A DNA stretch of 64,000 nucleotides. Source: Flavobacterium psychrophilum (lineage in GTDB: Bacteria; Bacteroidota; Bacteroidia; Flavobacteriales; Flavobacteriaceae). Of this stretch, positions 44,798-54,834 are shown piece after piece (position 1 is the first letter of the stretch; every line of letters starts with the position of its first letter). Where the stretch lies: assembly GCA_945874225.1 (NCBI GenBank), contig CAMCFT010000014.1, forward strand, positions 1-64,000. The letters are read 5' to 3'. The notes under the pieces were generated by a model. It saw nothing but the letters and a program-made list of their open reading frames with translations. It made no database searches and was not told the origin of the DNA. The translations under genes were made by a program, and so were the position numbers.

Positions 44798-46273
44798 CTA
44801 CATCTTCTTCCTCATTCGCGCCACCGGAATGTCCAATTGTTCTCGATATTTCGCAATGGTTCTTCTGGCAATAGGATAACCTTTTTCCAAAAGGATTTCT
44901 GCCAATTGATCATCTGGAAGTGGTTTTTGTTTGTCTTCGTCTTCAATTACATTTTGTAAAATTTTCTTGATTTCAAGTGTTGAAACATCTTCGCCTTGGT
45001 CGTTTTTCATTGCTTCCGAGAAAAATTCTTTGATCAATTTTGTTCCGTAAGGAGTTTCCACATATTTGCTGTTGGCCACACGGGAAATGGTCGAAATGTC
45101 AAGTCCAACTAAATCAGCAATATCTTTTAGAATCATCGGTTTCAACTTCGTTTCATCGCCTTCAAGGAAATATTCTTGTTGGTAATGCATAATCGCATTC
45201 ATCGTAACATAAAGCGTTTCCTGACGTTGTTTGATGGCATCGATAAACCATTTAGCCGAATCCAGTTTTTGTTTGATAAACTGAACCGCATCTTTCTGCG
45301 CATTCGATTTGTCTCGAGAACTTTTATAGGTTTGCATCATTTCCTGATAATCTTTGGAAACGTGTAAAGACGGTGCATTTCTTCCGTTTAGGGTCAAAAC
45401 CAATTCATCGTCAACAATGCGTATGGCAAAATCAGGAACAACGTGTTCCGTAATTTTGTTGCTTCCGGTAAAAGAACCACCTGGTTTTGGGTTCAGTTTT
45501 TCAATTTCATGAATGGCAGTTTTGAGTTGCTCATTCGAAACATTATATTTTTGTTGGAGTTTGTCGTAATGTTTTTTGGTAAAAGCATCAAACTGGTTTT
45601 CGATAATATCCATTGCCAAAGCCACATATTCCGTAGGTGTTTTGTGTTTCAATTGCAACAACAAACATTCCTGTAAATCACGCGCACCAACACCTGAAGG
45701 TTCCAATTCGTGGATGATATGTAACATTCTCTCGACCATTTTTTCGTCGGTGTAAATGCCCTGAGTAAACGCCATATCGTCCACCATATCAGGAATACTT
45801 CGTCGGATATAACCCATATCGTCAATGCTTCCCACGAGGAATTCTGCAATTTCCCGCTCTTGGTCATTCAAAATAAAAGTGTTCAACTGATTGATTAAAT
45901 CTTGGTGAAAACTTATTGGCGCAACCAATGGAGACTCGCGTTCTTCATCGTCATCACTGTAATTATTGGCTTGGGTTTTGTAATCCGGAGTTTCGTCGCT
46001 GCTTAAATATTCGTCGATATTAATGTCACTCGTATCTTCACTTTCATTATCATCATAATCGTCGAATTCGTCATTGGCATCATCATTGTCGAATTCATCT
46101 TTATCGTAAATTTCTTCTTCTTCAGTTCCTGCTTCCAATGCCGGATTTTCATTCATTTCTTCCAACAATCGTTGTTCGAATGCTTGCGTAGGCAATTGAA
46201 TTAACTTCATCAACTGGATTTGTTGTGGAGATAATTTCTGGGAGAGTTTAAGATTTAGAAATTGCTTTAACAT
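44798..46273 (-). CDS. rpoN: RNA polymerase sigma-54 factor
   Basis: A 491-residue alternative sigma factor. Region I is at the N-terminus (LSQKLSPQQIQLMKLIQLPTQ). A very acidic region II (about 50-105) follows, then the core-binding and DNA-binding domains. The RpoN box ARRTIAKYRE near 470-479 binds the -24 promoter element, and the protein ends VARMRKKM. Sigma-54 needs an AAA+ activator, and none is encoded in this window. The gene stands alone, with a repeat island on its 5' side starting 20 nt upstream of the ATG. Confidence 0.97.
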   Translation of the reverse strand: MLKQFLNLKLSQKLSPQQIQLMKLIQLPTQAFEQRLLEEMNENPALEAGTEEEEIYDKDEFDNDDANDEFDDYDDNESEDTSDINIDEYLSSDETPDYKTQANNYSDDDEERESPLVAPISFHQDLINQLNTFILNDQEREIAEFLVGSIDDMGYIRRSIPDMVDDMAFTQGIYTDEKMVERMLHIIHELEPSGVGARDLQECLLLQLKHKTPTEYVALAMDIIENQFDAFTKKHYDKLQQKYNVSNEQLKTAIHEIEKLNPKPGGSFTGSNKITEHVVPDFAIRIVDDELVLTLNGRNAPSLHVSKDYQEMMQTYKSSRDKSNAQKDAVQFIKQKLDSAKWFIDAIKQRQETLYVTMNAIMHYQQEYFLEGDETKLKPMILKDIADLVGLDISTISRVANSKYVETPYGTKLIKEFFSEAMKNDQGEDVSTLEIKKILQNVIEDEDKQKPLPDDQLAEILLEKGYPIARRTIAKYREQLDIPVARMRKKM

Positions 46274-46293
46274 AATAAGACGCTAATTTGTTT

Positions 46294-46937
46294 TTGCCAC
46301 GAAGGCGCTAAGACACAAAGTTTTTGTTTTTGTTTTATTCTGAAAAGAGAAAGGCTCAAAATGTTCCTCGTTAATAATTTGACGTTGTATTTATGAATCT
46401 TTTTATTCCATTTTTGATTAATGGGACATTAAAATTAATTAAAAACCCCAATTGATTATCAGTTAATTTTAATTGACTAATTATTTGTGCTTGCCAAACT
46501 GGATTTACAATTTCAACTGCTTTTACTTCTACAATCACTGAATTTTCAACTATTAAATCGAGTCTTAATTTTTCTTTAAGTATTACCCCATCATAAATAA
46601 TTGGCACATCAATTTGACTTTGAACTTCCAATCCAGCCTTGTTTATTTCATATGCCAAACAAACTTCATAGACTCTTTCCAATAAACCTGGGCCAAGTTC
46701 CTTATGAACTTTAAAAGCTGAATTAACAATTATCTTGGCTATTTCTTCGGTTCTCTCGTCTATCATTTTTAATCGCCGCTAAGACGCAAAGGCGCCAAGT
46801 TTAATTTATTAAGTATATTCTTTAGAACATTTTATTTAAAATAATTGCTAAAAAAACCTTCGTGGCTTTGACACTTTGCGGCAGAATTTCTTATTAACTT
46901 TTAAAAAAAACTTTGTGCCTTAGCGCCTTTGTGGCAA
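46294..46937. repeat. 27-bp imperfect inverted repeats flanking the GxxExxY gene
   Basis: The left copy is 46294-46320 (TTGCCACGAAGGCGCTAAG start). The right copy, inverted, is 46911-46937. The two match at 25 of 27 positions. Two more diverged copies of the same GCTAAG/CGCAAAG motif lie at about 46770-46800 and 46857-46885. The right copy ends 4 nt from the asnS stop. No target duplication was seen outside the pair. Confidence 0.75.
46371..46766 (-). CDS. GxxExxY protein, PD-(D/E)XK nuclease-like
   Basis: A 131-residue protein of the GxxExxY family. The name motif is GLLERVY at residues 27-33. A PD-(D/E)XK-type core follows, with D70 in LRLDLIV and E80-x-K82 in VIVEVKAVE, which are the expected metal and catalytic positions. 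This suggests a small nuclease, but the biological role of the family is not established. The gene sits alone between rpoN and asnS, enclosed by inverted repeats of a dispersed type, which hints at mobility or at a link between the protein and the repeats. Confidence 0.85.
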   Translation of the reverse strand: MIDERTEEIAKIIVNSAFKVHKELGPGLLERVYEVCLAYEINKAGLEVQSQIDVPIIYDGVILKEKLRLDLIVENSVIVEVKAVEIVNPVWQAQIISQLKLTDNQLGFLINFNVPLIKNGIKRFINTTSNY

Positions 46938-46941
46938 GAAA

Positions 46942-48375
46942 TTAAAATTCTGCGTTCATCGGCGTTCTAGGAAAAGGAATTACGTCACGAATATTTGTCA
47001 TTCCAGTTACAAAAAGCACCAATCTTTCGAATCCAAGTCCAAAACCAGAGTGAACTGCGCTTCCGAATCTACGTGTATCTAAATACCACCATAATTCTTC
47101 TTCGCTTATTCCCAATACTTTCATTTTTTCAACCAAAACGTCAAAACGTTCTTCTCTTTGTGAACCACCCACGATTTCTCCAATGCCTGGGAAAAGGATG
47201 TCCATGGCACGAACTGTTTTTCCGTCTTCGTTCAAACGCATGTAAAATGCCTTGATATTTGCTGGATAATCAAACAAGATTACCGGGCATTTAAAATGTT
47301 TTTCCACCAAATAACGTTCGTGTTCTGATTGCAAATCAGCTCCCCATTCGTTGATGATATATTGAAATTTTTTCTTTTTGTTTGGCGTACAATCTCTCAA
47401 AATATCAATCGCTTCAGTATAAGAAACGCGTTTGAAGTTGTTTTCTAATACAAAGTTTAGTTTTTCTAACAAAGCCATTTCGCTTCTTTCGGCTTGTGGT
47501 TTTGATTTTTCTTCTTCCAATAAACGTCCTTCCAGGAATTTCAAATCATCGCCACATTTCTCCATTGTGTATTTGATTACATATTGAATAAAATCTTCGG
47601 CCAAGTCCATATTGTCATTCAAATCATTGAAAGCCACTTCGGGTTCAATCATCCAAAACTCAGCCAAATGGCGAGAAGTGTTTGAGTTTTCGGCTCTAAA
47701 TGTTGGTCCAAAAGTATAAATCTGTCCCAAAGCCATCGCAAAAGTTTCGCCTTCTAACTGTCCCGAAACCGTTAAATTGGTTTCTTTTCCAAAGAAATCT
47801 TCTTTATAATTTACTTTTCCGTCTTCGGTTCTTGGTGGATTGTCGAAAGGCAAAGCGGTCACCTTGAACATTTCACCAGCACCTTCAGCATCAGAACCGG
47901 TAATGATAGGCGTGTTTACATACACAAAACCTTTTTGTTGAAAATAGTTATGAACGGCGAACGACAAAACCGAACGAATGCGCATAATCGCTCCAAAAGC
48001 ATTCGTACGAACACGTAAATGGGCATTTTCACGCAAGAATTCCAAAGAATGTTTCTTAGGTTGCATTGGGAATTTCTCTGCATCTGAGTCGCCAAGAATT
48101 TCTAATTTCCCAACTTTGATTTCATATTTCTGCCCAGCACCTTTACTTTCTACCAAATCTCCCGTGACCGAAATCGCGGCTCCGGTTGTGATTCTTTTTA
48201 AAGTTTCTTCCGGTGTGTTTTCGAAATCGACAACACATTGTATATTGTTTATGGTCGAACCATCGTTCAACGCGATAAATTGATTGTTTCTAAAAGTTCT
48301 TACCCAACCTTTTGCATTTACTCCTTGAAGTGTTGTTGTACTGTTTAGCAAGTCTTTAACTCTTGTATGTCTCAT
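46942..48375 (-). CDS. asnS: asparaginyl-tRNA synthetase
   Basis: A 477-residue class IIb aminoacyl-tRNA synthetase that charges tRNA-Asn. The N-terminal OB-fold anticodon-binding domain spans about 10-110. The class II motifs follow: motif 2 in [20 protein letters not shown] and motif 3 in [13 protein letters not shown] near the end. The start is set at the ATG at 48375 ([12 protein letters not shown]). A start 27 nt earlier would lie at the transcription start implied by the -7 element at 48411-48418. Confidence 0.96.
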   Translation of the reverse strand: MRHTRVKDLLNSTTTLQGVNAKGWVRTFRNNQFIALNDGSTINNIQCVVDFENTPEETLKRITTGAAISVTGDLVESKGAGQKYEIKVGKLEILGDSDAEKFPMQPKKHSLEFLRENAHLRVRTNAFGAIMRIRSVLSFAVHNYFQQKGFVYVNTPIITGSDAEGAGEMFKVTALPFDNPPRTEDGKVNYKEDFFGKETNLTVSGQLEGETFAMALGQIYTFGPTFRAENSNTSRHLAEFWMIEPEVAFNDLNDNMDLAEDFIQYVIKYTMEKCGDDLKFLEGRLLEEEKSKPQAERSEMALLEKLNFVLENNFKRVSYTEAIDILRDCTPNKKKKFQYIINEWGADLQSEHERYLVEKHFKCPVILFDYPANIKAFYMRLNEDGKTVRAMDILFPGIGEIVGGSQREERFDVLVEKMKVLGISEEELWWYLDTRRFGSAVHSGFGLGFERLVLFVTGMTNIRDVIPFPRTPMNAEF

Positions 48376-48410
48376 TGTAATTGTGTTATTATTTTGATGC
48401 AATTGAATTA

Positions 48411-48418
48411 CAAATATA
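48411..48418 (-). promoter_or_regulatory. candidate -7 element of asnS promoter
   Basis: On the minus strand this reads TATATTTG, an exact TAnnTTTG match, with a TTG 24 nt upstream. It would give a leader of about 30 nt to the ATG at 48375. Confidence 0.55.
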
Positions 48419-48490
48419 ATTGATTTATTGTGATTTTCGTTACAAGAGATGGTGTTTTGTGGCGGCAGGTAGTTCTATAATTCCGACTTT

Positions 48491-48568
48491 TTTGTCATTC
48501 TGACGAAGGAGGAATCTCGTATTTGTTGCTCTCTTTTATTGGGATTTCTCCTTCGTCGAAATGACAAA
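48491..48568. repeat. dispersed palindrome, copy 3 (inverted)
   Basis: Arms at 48491-48516 and 48543-48568 are partly diverged versions of the 26-bp arms seen at 12832 and 17756. The loop holds GTTGCTCTC, the complement of the GAGCAAC loop of the other copies, so this copy is inverted. It lies between the asnS leader and the stop of the RND gene. Confidence 0.75.
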
Positions 48569-48599
48569 TGACACGGTTAAAATTCAAAATAAAATAGTT

Positions 48600-50972
48600 T
48601 TATTCCACGACTTCAGCTTCCATAATATCCTCTTTTATGGCTTTCTTTTTTTCGAAAGTTAGCACCAAAGAAGGTAAAACCAATAGGTTGGCAAACATTG
48701 CGAACAATAGCGTGCAGGAAATTAAACCTCCAAGGGCAATCGTGCCACTAAAACTGGAAAGTGTAAAGATTGCAAACCCAAAAACCAAAACAATTGAGGT
48801 GTAAAACGTACTTATTCCTGTTTCGCGTAATGCGCTGAATACTGATTTTTTGATTTTTCCGTTATTTTGAATCAGGTCAAGGCGGTATTTTGCCATAAAT
48901 TGAATAGCGTTATCTACCGAAATCCCGAAGGCAATACTGAATACTAAAATCGTTGAAGGCTTGAGCGGAATGCCAAAATAGCCCATCAATCCTGACGTTA
49001 TACACAGCGGAAGTATGTTTGTGATGACCGAAACCAATATCATTTTTACGGAGCGGAACATATAAGCCATCAATCCTGCAATCAAGAAAATGGCAAAAAT
49101 GAGTGATTCGATGAGGTTGTCAATTAAGTAAGAAGTCCCTTTTTGGAACACCAATGCTTTTCCGGTTAAGGTAACTTCGTAACGTTCTTTTGGAAAAATC
49201 AGGTCAATTTTCTTTTGTAATTTTCCTTCAACTCTTGCCATTTCTTCGGTGCCAATGTCTTTCATAAAAGTTGTGATTCGGGCATATTGTCCTGTTGAAT
49301 CTACATAACTTTTCATCAAATTGTCTTTGGTGTTTTTTGTGGCATTTTTTGCATACGAAAGGATGAATGTTTGTTCCTGCGAAGTGGGTAATTCATAATA
49401 TTCCGGGTTGCCATTGTAATAGGCTTGTTTGGAATATTTCACTAAATTAACGATAGAAACCGGTTTCGACAATTCAGGAATCTGGGAAATGGTTTGTTGC
49501 AATTCGTCCATCTTTTTCATCGTTGACAATTTCATAACACCTTTTTTGTGCTTGGTATTAATCATAATTTCCAAGGGCATAACGCCGTTGAATTCTTTTT
49601 CGAAGAAGATAATATCCTTGAAGAACGAAGCAGTTTTTGGCATTTCACCAATCAAGCTACCGGAAACTTTCATTTGCGAAACCCCGATAATGCTGAAAAC
49701 CAATAGCAGTCCATAAATAGTATAAATGATTTTTCGGTTGTATCTCACCGCATATTCAACCCAATCCAAAACCGCAGAAAGATAGGTTTTGCTCAGATGA
49801 TACAGGTGTTTTTCCTTTGGAATTGCTACAAAACTAGATGCAATAGGAACTATTAACAATGTTAAAAGATAAACGGTCATTACGTTTATTGAAGTTACCA
49901 ATCCAAATTCGAAAAGTAAATCGTTTCCCGTAATCATAAAGGTTGCAAATCCTGCTGCAGTTGTGAGGTTTGTCATCAAAGTAGCAACACCTATTTTAGA
50001 AATAACACGTTGCAAGGCTTTTGCCTGATTGCTGTGTAGTTTTATTTCCTGCTGGTATTTATTAATTAGGAAAATACAGTTCGTAATACCTATAACGATG
50101 ATTAACGGAGGGATAATTGCGGTAAGAATCGTAATTTTATAATGGAATAATCCCAACGTGCCAAAAGACCAAATTACGCTTAAAAGTAAAATAAAAATCG
50201 AAATTGATGTTGCGAGAACGGAACGGAAGAATAAAAAGAAAATTAATGATGTAATGAACAAAGCCGCGCCAATAAATAGCCCGATTTCACCTTTCATATT
50301 TTCGGCATTGATGGTTCGAATGTAGGGCATTCCGGAAACACGAAGGTCGATTCCGGTAGCTTTCTCGAATTTATCGATTTTTGGAATTAAATTTTCAATT
50401 ATGAACGTTTTTCTTGCCGCCGTGTTGACAATTTTTTTATTCAAATAAATTGCAGAACGAATGCTTCCTGATTGTTTATTAAACAGTAATCCTTCGTAAA
50501 AAGGCAAGTTATTGAACAATTCATTTTTTATTTCCCCTAAATATTCTGCATTATTCGTTTGACTCTGATCAATGAGCGGCACCAATTCGAATTTCTCGGC
50601 AATAGTGTCTTTTTGTAGTTTTTTTAAATCGTTGAGGGAAACAACAAGTTCCACTTCTTTGGAATTTTTCAACCCCGTCATTAATTCGTTCCAAGCAGCA
50701 TATGCTTTTGGAGTAAAAAAGGCTTTGTCTTTGAAGCCAATAACAATTAGATTGCCTTCTTCGCCAAATTTATTTAAGAAATCTTGGTATTGTTTATTTA
50801 CAATATGTTTTTGTGGAAGCAGATTAGCTTCAGTATAAGTCATGCTTAGATTTCTCCATTGGTAACCAAGAAAAACCGTTAGGACTAGAATTATTCCTAA
50901 TATTGCGACTCTGTTTTTGAGTATAATTCTGGCAATTAATTCCCAAAATCCTACTTTTAATGCTTTTTTCAT
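48600..50972 (-). CDS. RND-superfamily exporter (MMPL/HAE3-like)
   Basis: A 790-residue inner-membrane transporter with two similar halves. Each has one helix, a large periplasmic domain and a group of five or six helices. The block GISVDNAIQFMAKYR in the second half and ITNCIFLINKYQQEIK in the first are the RND superfamily's conserved TM4 region. It belongs with the eukaryote/bacteria-wide MMPL group rather than AcrB-type pumps, as no fusion protein or outer-membrane channel is encoded nearby. Such proteins move lipids or hydrophobic compounds using the proton gradient. Monocistronic, with its own likely promoter. Confidence 0.88.
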   Translation of the reverse strand: MKKALKVGFWELIARIILKNRVAILGIILVLTVFLGYQWRNLSMTYTEANLLPQKHIVNKQYQDFLNKFGEEGNLIVIGFKDKAFFTPKAYAAWNELMTGLKNSKEVELVVSLNDLKKLQKDTIAEKFELVPLIDQSQTNNAEYLGEIKNELFNNLPFYEGLLFNKQSGSIRSAIYLNKKIVNTAARKTFIIENLIPKIDKFEKATGIDLRVSGMPYIRTINAENMKGEIGLFIGAALFITSLIFFLFFRSVLATSISIFILLLSVIWSFGTLGLFHYKITILTAIIPPLIIVIGITNCIFLINKYQQEIKLHSNQAKALQRVISKIGVATLMTNLTTAAGFATFMITGNDLLFEFGLVTSINVMTVYLLTLLIVPIASSFVAIPKEKHLYHLSKTYLSAVLDWVEYAVRYNRKIIYTIYGLLLVFSIIGVSQMKVSGSLIGEMPKTASFFKDIIFFEKEFNGVMPLEIMINTKHKKGVMKLSTMKKMDELQQTISQIPELSKPVSIVNLVKYSKQAYYNGNPEYYELPTSQEQTFILSYAKNATKNTKDNLMKSYVDSTGQYARITTFMKDIGTEEMARVEGKLQKKIDLIFPKERYEVTLTGKALVFQKGTSYLIDNLIESLIFAIFLIAGLMAYMFRSVKMILVSVITNILPLCITSGLMGYFGIPLKPSTILVFSIAFGISVDNAIQFMAKYRLDLIQNNGKIKKSVFSALRETGISTFYTSIVLVFGFAIFTLSSFSGTIALGGLISCTLLFAMFANLLVLPSLVLTFEKKKAIKEDIMEAEVVE

Positions 50973-50991
50973 AAACGTCTTAAAGTGGGTG

Positions 50992-50999
50992 CAAAGGTA
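50992..50999 (-). promoter_or_regulatory. candidate -7 element of RND exporter promoter
   Basis: On the minus strand this reads TACCTTTG (TAnnTTTG), 20 nt before the ATG at 50972, predicting a very short leader. No clear -33 element was seen. Confidence 0.5.
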
Positions 51000-51166
51000 A
51001 ATAAAACGAGAGACTTTTAATAATTTTAGCAGTTAGATTTAACGAATAATTGTGTTGTTTTTCTGTCAGGATTAAATTTCCATTAATTTTTTTTTGAAGT
51101 TATAGTTTATAAGGTTAGTTTTCTCATCTTTGTAGGTATTAATTAAAAGAGTTGAAGCTATAACTT

Positions 51167-53437
51167 ATGAAAAATCACAGAAACACCATATTTTATTTTG
51201 TTGTTACCGGCGGTTTTACGGCTTTGATTTATTGGATATTAAAGATAGGTAAAAATTTAGAAATTGGAAAAAACTTTATACGTCCCGTAACTGAAAATGG
51301 CCACTGGAACGATTTTATAGCTTCATTAACACTTAATTTACATCATCCTTTAGCCATCCTCTTGGCACAAATTATTACTATAATCTTAGTTGCTCGTTTT
51401 TTTGGATGGGTTTTTAGAAAAATAGGACAACCTTCCGTAATTGGAGAAATCATAGCAGGAATTGTTCTTGGTCCATCATTATTGGGGTTGTATTTTCCGG
51501 AATTTTCAATCGTTTTATTCCCTATTAAATCTTTGGGAAATTTGCAGTTTTTAAGCCAAATAGGTTTGATACTTTTCATGTTCGTTATTGGTATGGAACT
51601 TGACTTAAAGGTATTGAGAAACAGAGCCAAAGAAGCCGTTGTGATAAGTCACGCCAGCATAGTAATCCCTTTTGCTTTGGGTATTGGTCTAGCTTATTTT
51701 GTATACTTTAAATTTGCACCTGAAGGCGTTGCTTTTCTGCCTTTTGCCTTGTTTATGGGTATTTCTATGAGTATAACCGCATTTCCGGTTTTGGCAAGAA
51801 TTGTACAAGAAAGAGGCATTCATAAAACCAAATTGGGAGCCATTGTTATTACTTGTGCTGCTGCCGATGATATTACAGCTTGGTGTATACTTGCTGCTGT
51901 AATTGCTATTGTAAAAGCGGGAACTTTTGTGAGTTCACTTTACGTTATTGGATTGGCAATCTCTTATGTGATAGTGATGCTTTTTGTGGTAAAACCATTT
52001 TTGAAAAAAATTGGAGAATTATATGGGACAAAAGATAAATTAAACAAACCCGTAGTTGCCATTTTCTTCTTAACATTAATTATTTCTTCGTATACTACCG
52101 AAATCATTGGTATTCATGCGCTTTTCGGAGCTTTTATGACAGGTGTAATTATGCCGGATATAACCAAATTCAGGAATCTGTTCATTGAAAAAGTGGAAGA
52201 TGTTTCAGTGATATTATTGCTTCCTTTATTTTTCGTTTACACGGGTTTACGAACTGAAATCGGACTGATAAACGATCCTTTTTTATGGAAAGTCACCGGT
52301 TTTATTATTCTTGTTGCCGTTATTGGAAAGTTTTTCGGAAGTGCTTTGGCGGCCAAGTTTGTGGGTCAAAATTGGCGCGACAGCTTGACTATTGGCGCTT
52401 TGATGAACACGCGAGGCTTGATGGAATTGGTGGTTTTAAATATTGGATTGGATTTAAAAGTGCTTACTCCCGAAGTGTTTACGATGATGGTAATTATGGC
52501 ATTAGTCACCACTTCAATGACTGGACCGGCATTGAATTTAATCAATTTAATTTTTAAGACTAAAGATGTCTCTATTTTGGACGAAATCTCTAATGGCAAC
52601 AAATACAAAATACTGCTGTCATTTGGAAACAACGAAAAAGGGAAATCACTTTTACGATTAGCAAATAGCTTGGTAAAAAAGCAAACAGATACATCATCCA
52701 TTACGGCAATGCATCTCACATTGAGCGACGAAGTGCATCCTTATAATTTAGACCAATATGAAAAAGATAAATTTTTGCCAATACTTGCTGAGTCAAGAGC
52801 TTTAAAACAAGAAATTACAACGCTATTTCAGGCAACGGTAGATATTGAATCTAATATTGCCGAAATTGCCAATATTGGAGAATACGATTTGCTTTTGGTT
52901 GGACTTGGAAAATCTATTTTTGAAGGATCATTACTTGGAAAAGTGTTAGGATTTACTACGAGAATCATCAATCCCGACCGTTTAATTGATAAATTCATTG
53001 GGAAAGAAGGTTTGTTTGAGAATTCTCCTTTTGACGAAAGAACTAGACAGATTATTTCGAAAACCAAGATTCCATTAGGGATTTTGATTGACAAGGAATT
53101 ACAGCAGGTCAATCAGGTAATTATCCCAATTTTCAGTTCAGAAGACTCCTTTTTGATTGATTACGCCCAGAAATTAATTTACAACAACAATTCCCAAATT
53201 ATGATTTTGGATGTAAATGGGAATGTTAACACTAATTTTGTTCTTAAAAGCGCCATCAATTCATTGGAAGAAAAATATCCCAAAAACATCACAATGATGA
53301 ATGAAAAAGTCGTTAAAAAAGATTTTTTAGCCAACTTAGATTTGATGATTATCAGCGTCGAAAGTTGGAAAGTACTTTTAGATTCTCACAGTATTTGGTT
53401 GAGGAGAGTTCCTTCAGTATTGATTTTAAAACATTAA
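51167..53437 (+). CDS. CPA2-family cation:proton antiporter with cytoplasmic C-domain
   Basis: A 756-residue inner-membrane antiporter. After an extra N-terminal helix comes the 12-13-helix Na+/H+ exchanger domain (about 65-450). Its landmarks are PSVIGEIIAGIVLGPSLLG, MSITAFPVLARIVQERG, CAAADDITAWCILA (paired ion-binding aspartates) and LMNTRGLMELVVLNIGL. The C-terminal 300 residues are soluble and similar in layout to tandem universal-stress-like domains that regulate such transporters. It should exchange Na+ or K+ for protons in pH or ion homeostasis. A 22-bp hairpin terminator follows immediately. Confidence 0.92.
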   Translation: MKNHRNTIFYFVVTGGFTALIYWILKIGKNLEIGKNFIRPVTENGHWNDFIASLTLNLHHPLAILLAQIITIILVARFFGWVFRKIGQPSVIGEIIAGIVLGPSLLGLYFPEFSIVLFPIKSLGNLQFLSQIGLILFMFVIGMELDLKVLRNRAKEAVVISHASIVIPFALGIGLAYFVYFKFAPEGVAFLPFALFMGISMSITAFPVLARIVQERGIHKTKLGAIVITCAAADDITAWCILAAVIAIVKAGTFVSSLYVIGLAISYVIVMLFVVKPFLKKIGELYGTKDKLNKPVVAIFFLTLIISSYTTEIIGIHALFGAFMTGVIMPDITKFRNLFIEKVEDVSVILLLPLFFVYTGLRTEIGLINDPFLWKVTGFIILVAVIGKFFGSALAAKFVGQNWRDSLTIGALMNTRGLMELVVLNIGLDLKVLTPEVFTMMVIMALVTTSMTGPALNLINLIFKTKDVSILDEISNGNKYKILLSFGNNEKGKSLLRLANSLVKKQTDTSSITAMHLTLSDEVHPYNLDQYEKDKFLPILAESRALKQEITTLFQATVDIESNIAEIANIGEYDLLLVGLGKSIFEGSLLGKVLGFTTRIINPDRLIDKFIGKEGLFENSPFDERTRQIISKTKIPLGILIDKELQQVNQVIIPIFSSEDSFLIDYAQKLIYNNNSQIMILDVNGNVNTNFVLKSAINSLEEKYPKNITMMNEKVVKKDFLANLDLMIISVESWKVLLDSHSIWLRRVPSVLILKH

Positions 53438-53482
53438 ACAAAACAATAAAATCCGCTTAGAGCGGATTTTATTGTTTTGTTT
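53436..53482. terminator. 22-bp bidirectional terminator between antiporter gene and frr
   Basis: A perfect 22-bp stem (53436-53457 with 53461-53482) and a 3-nt loop TAG. The arms are A-rich on the left and T-rich on the right, so it fits as a terminator for both convergent genes. It overlaps the antiporter stop region by two bases. Confidence 0.9.
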
Positions 53483-53489
53483 AGGAAGA

Positions 53490-54053
53490 TTACACCTTCA
53501 TAATTTCGACTTCCTTGTGAGCAAGATGTTCGTCAATTTTTTTGATAAAACTATTGGTTAAGTTTTGGACTTCTTCTTCCGCTGTTTTGCAAACGTCTTC
53601 AGATGTTCCTTCTTTTTCCAGTTTCTTAATCTCTGTATTGGCATCTTTACGAGCGTTTCTAATTCCAACTTTTGCATCTTCGGCTTCTGATTTTGCTTGT
53701 TTAGCAAGATCTCGTCTTCGTTCTTCAGTCAATGGTGGAACGCTTATGATGATTAAATCGCCGTTATTCATTGGATTAAAACCAATGTTTGCCACCATAA
53801 TTGCTTTCTCGATAGCTTGCAGCATTTTCTTTTCATACGGCTGCAAAGTTATCGTTCTTGCATCAGGCACGTTGATATTTGAAACTTGCGAAAGCGGTGT
53901 TGCCGCTCCATAATAATCAACAAAAACGCTTCCCAACATGGCTGGATTTGCTTTTCCGGCACGAATATTTAGAAATGATTTTTCTAAATGCGCGATAGAA
54001 CCCGCCATAGATTCTTGGGTACTATCTAAAATAAATTCAATTTCTTCAGTCAT
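53490..54053 (-). CDS. frr: ribosome recycling factor
   Basis: A 187-residue protein that splits post-termination ribosomes together with EF-G. The sequence has the full family pattern: ILDSTQESMAGSIAHLEKSF, IRAGKANPAMLGSVFVDYYG, NPMNNGDLIIISVPPLTEERR and the C-terminal helix. Length is standard. It follows pyrH on the same strand after 73 nt, the common bacterial pyrH-frr order. The gap contains a short tandem repeat of a TTTTGGG unit. Confidence 0.97.
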   Translation of the reverse strand: MTEEIEFILDSTQESMAGSIAHLEKSFLNIRAGKANPAMLGSVFVDYYGAATPLSQVSNINVPDARTITLQPYEKKMLQAIEKAIMVANIGFNPMNNGDLIIISVPPLTEERRRDLAKQAKSEAEDAKVGIRNARKDANTEIKKLEKEGTSEDVCKTAEEEVQNLTNSFIKKIDEHLAHKEVEIMKV

Positions 54054-54061
54054 TTTTTTAG

Positions 54062-54083
54062 GTTTTGGGTTTTGGGTTTTGGG
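54062..54083. repeat. short tandem TTTTGGG repeats between pyrH and frr
   Basis: About three copies of the 7-base unit TTTTGGG occur in a row, followed by a CATCAACCAAAAACCATCAAC direct repeat to 54127. Low-complexity; it may vary in length between strains. Confidence 0.65.
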
Positions 54084-54126
54084 TTGTTGGAAGTTTAACT
54101 ATAAACCATCAACCAAAAACCATCAA

Positions 54127-54834
54127 CTAAATATTTACTTCAGTTCCTATGTTTTTGCCTTCGCAAATTTTCAATAAATTTCCTTGTTTATTCATATCAA
54201 AAATTACAATAGGAAGTTTATTCTCCTGGCTTAATGTGAAAGCTGTTGTGTCCATAACATTCAATCCTTTTTTGAGCACATCATCAAAGGAGATATAATT
54301 AAATTTTACTGCCGAAGCATCTTTTTCCGGATCAGCGGAGTAAACACCATCTACACGAGTTCCTTTCAGAATAACGTCAGCATTGATTTCCACACCACGT
54401 AAAACAGCTGCAGTATCTGTTGTAAAATAAGGATTTCCTGTTCCTGCTCCAAAAATTACGATTCTTCCTTTTTCGAGGTGACGATCGGCTCTTCTTTTTA
54501 TGTAAGGCTCAGCGATTGACTCCATTTTTAATGCGGTTTGCAAGCGAGTTTTCATTCCTTTGTCTTCGAGTGCTCCTTGTAACGCCATTCCGTTAATAAC
54601 GGTTGCTAGCATTCCCATATAATCGCCTTGAACACGATCCATACCTTTGCTCGCGCCGGCAACACCTCTAAAGATATTTCCTCCGCCAATCACGATAGCA
54701 ATCTCAATTCCTTTTTCGTGGACTTTTTTGATTTCATCGGCATATTCGGCTAATCTTGCTGGATCAATACCATATTGTTGATCGCCCATTAAAGCTTCGC
54801 CACTTAATTTTAGAAGAATTCTTTTATATTTCAT
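54127..54834 (-). CDS. pyrH: UMP kinase
   Basis: A 235-residue hexameric amino-acid-kinase-fold enzyme that makes UDP from UMP. It has [13 protein letters not shown] at the N-terminus, [27 protein letters not shown] and [12 protein letters not shown] chose the ATG at 54834 ([12 protein letters not shown]). The frame also opens at an ATG 30 nt earlier, but that lies inside a hairpin repeat in the leader that occurs in tandem before leuS. The -7 element at 54908-54915 gives a leader of about 70 nt. frr follows. Confidence 0.96.
   Translation of the reverse strand: MKYKRILLKLSGEALMGDQQYGIDPARLAEYADEIKKVHEKGIEIAIVIGGGNIFRGVAGASKGMDRVQGDYMGMLATVINGMALQGALEDKGMKTRLQTALKMESIAEPYIKRRADRHLEKGRIVIFGAGTGNPYFTTDTAAVLRGVEINADVILKGTRVDGVYSADPEKDASAVKFNYISFDDVLKKGLNVMDTTAFTLSQENKLPIVIFDMNKQGNLLKICEGKNIGTEVNI

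Noticed and set aside
46294-46937. Insertion sequence
   Set aside because: There is no transposase and no target duplication outside the inverted repeats. It is reported as a repeat-flanked unit only.
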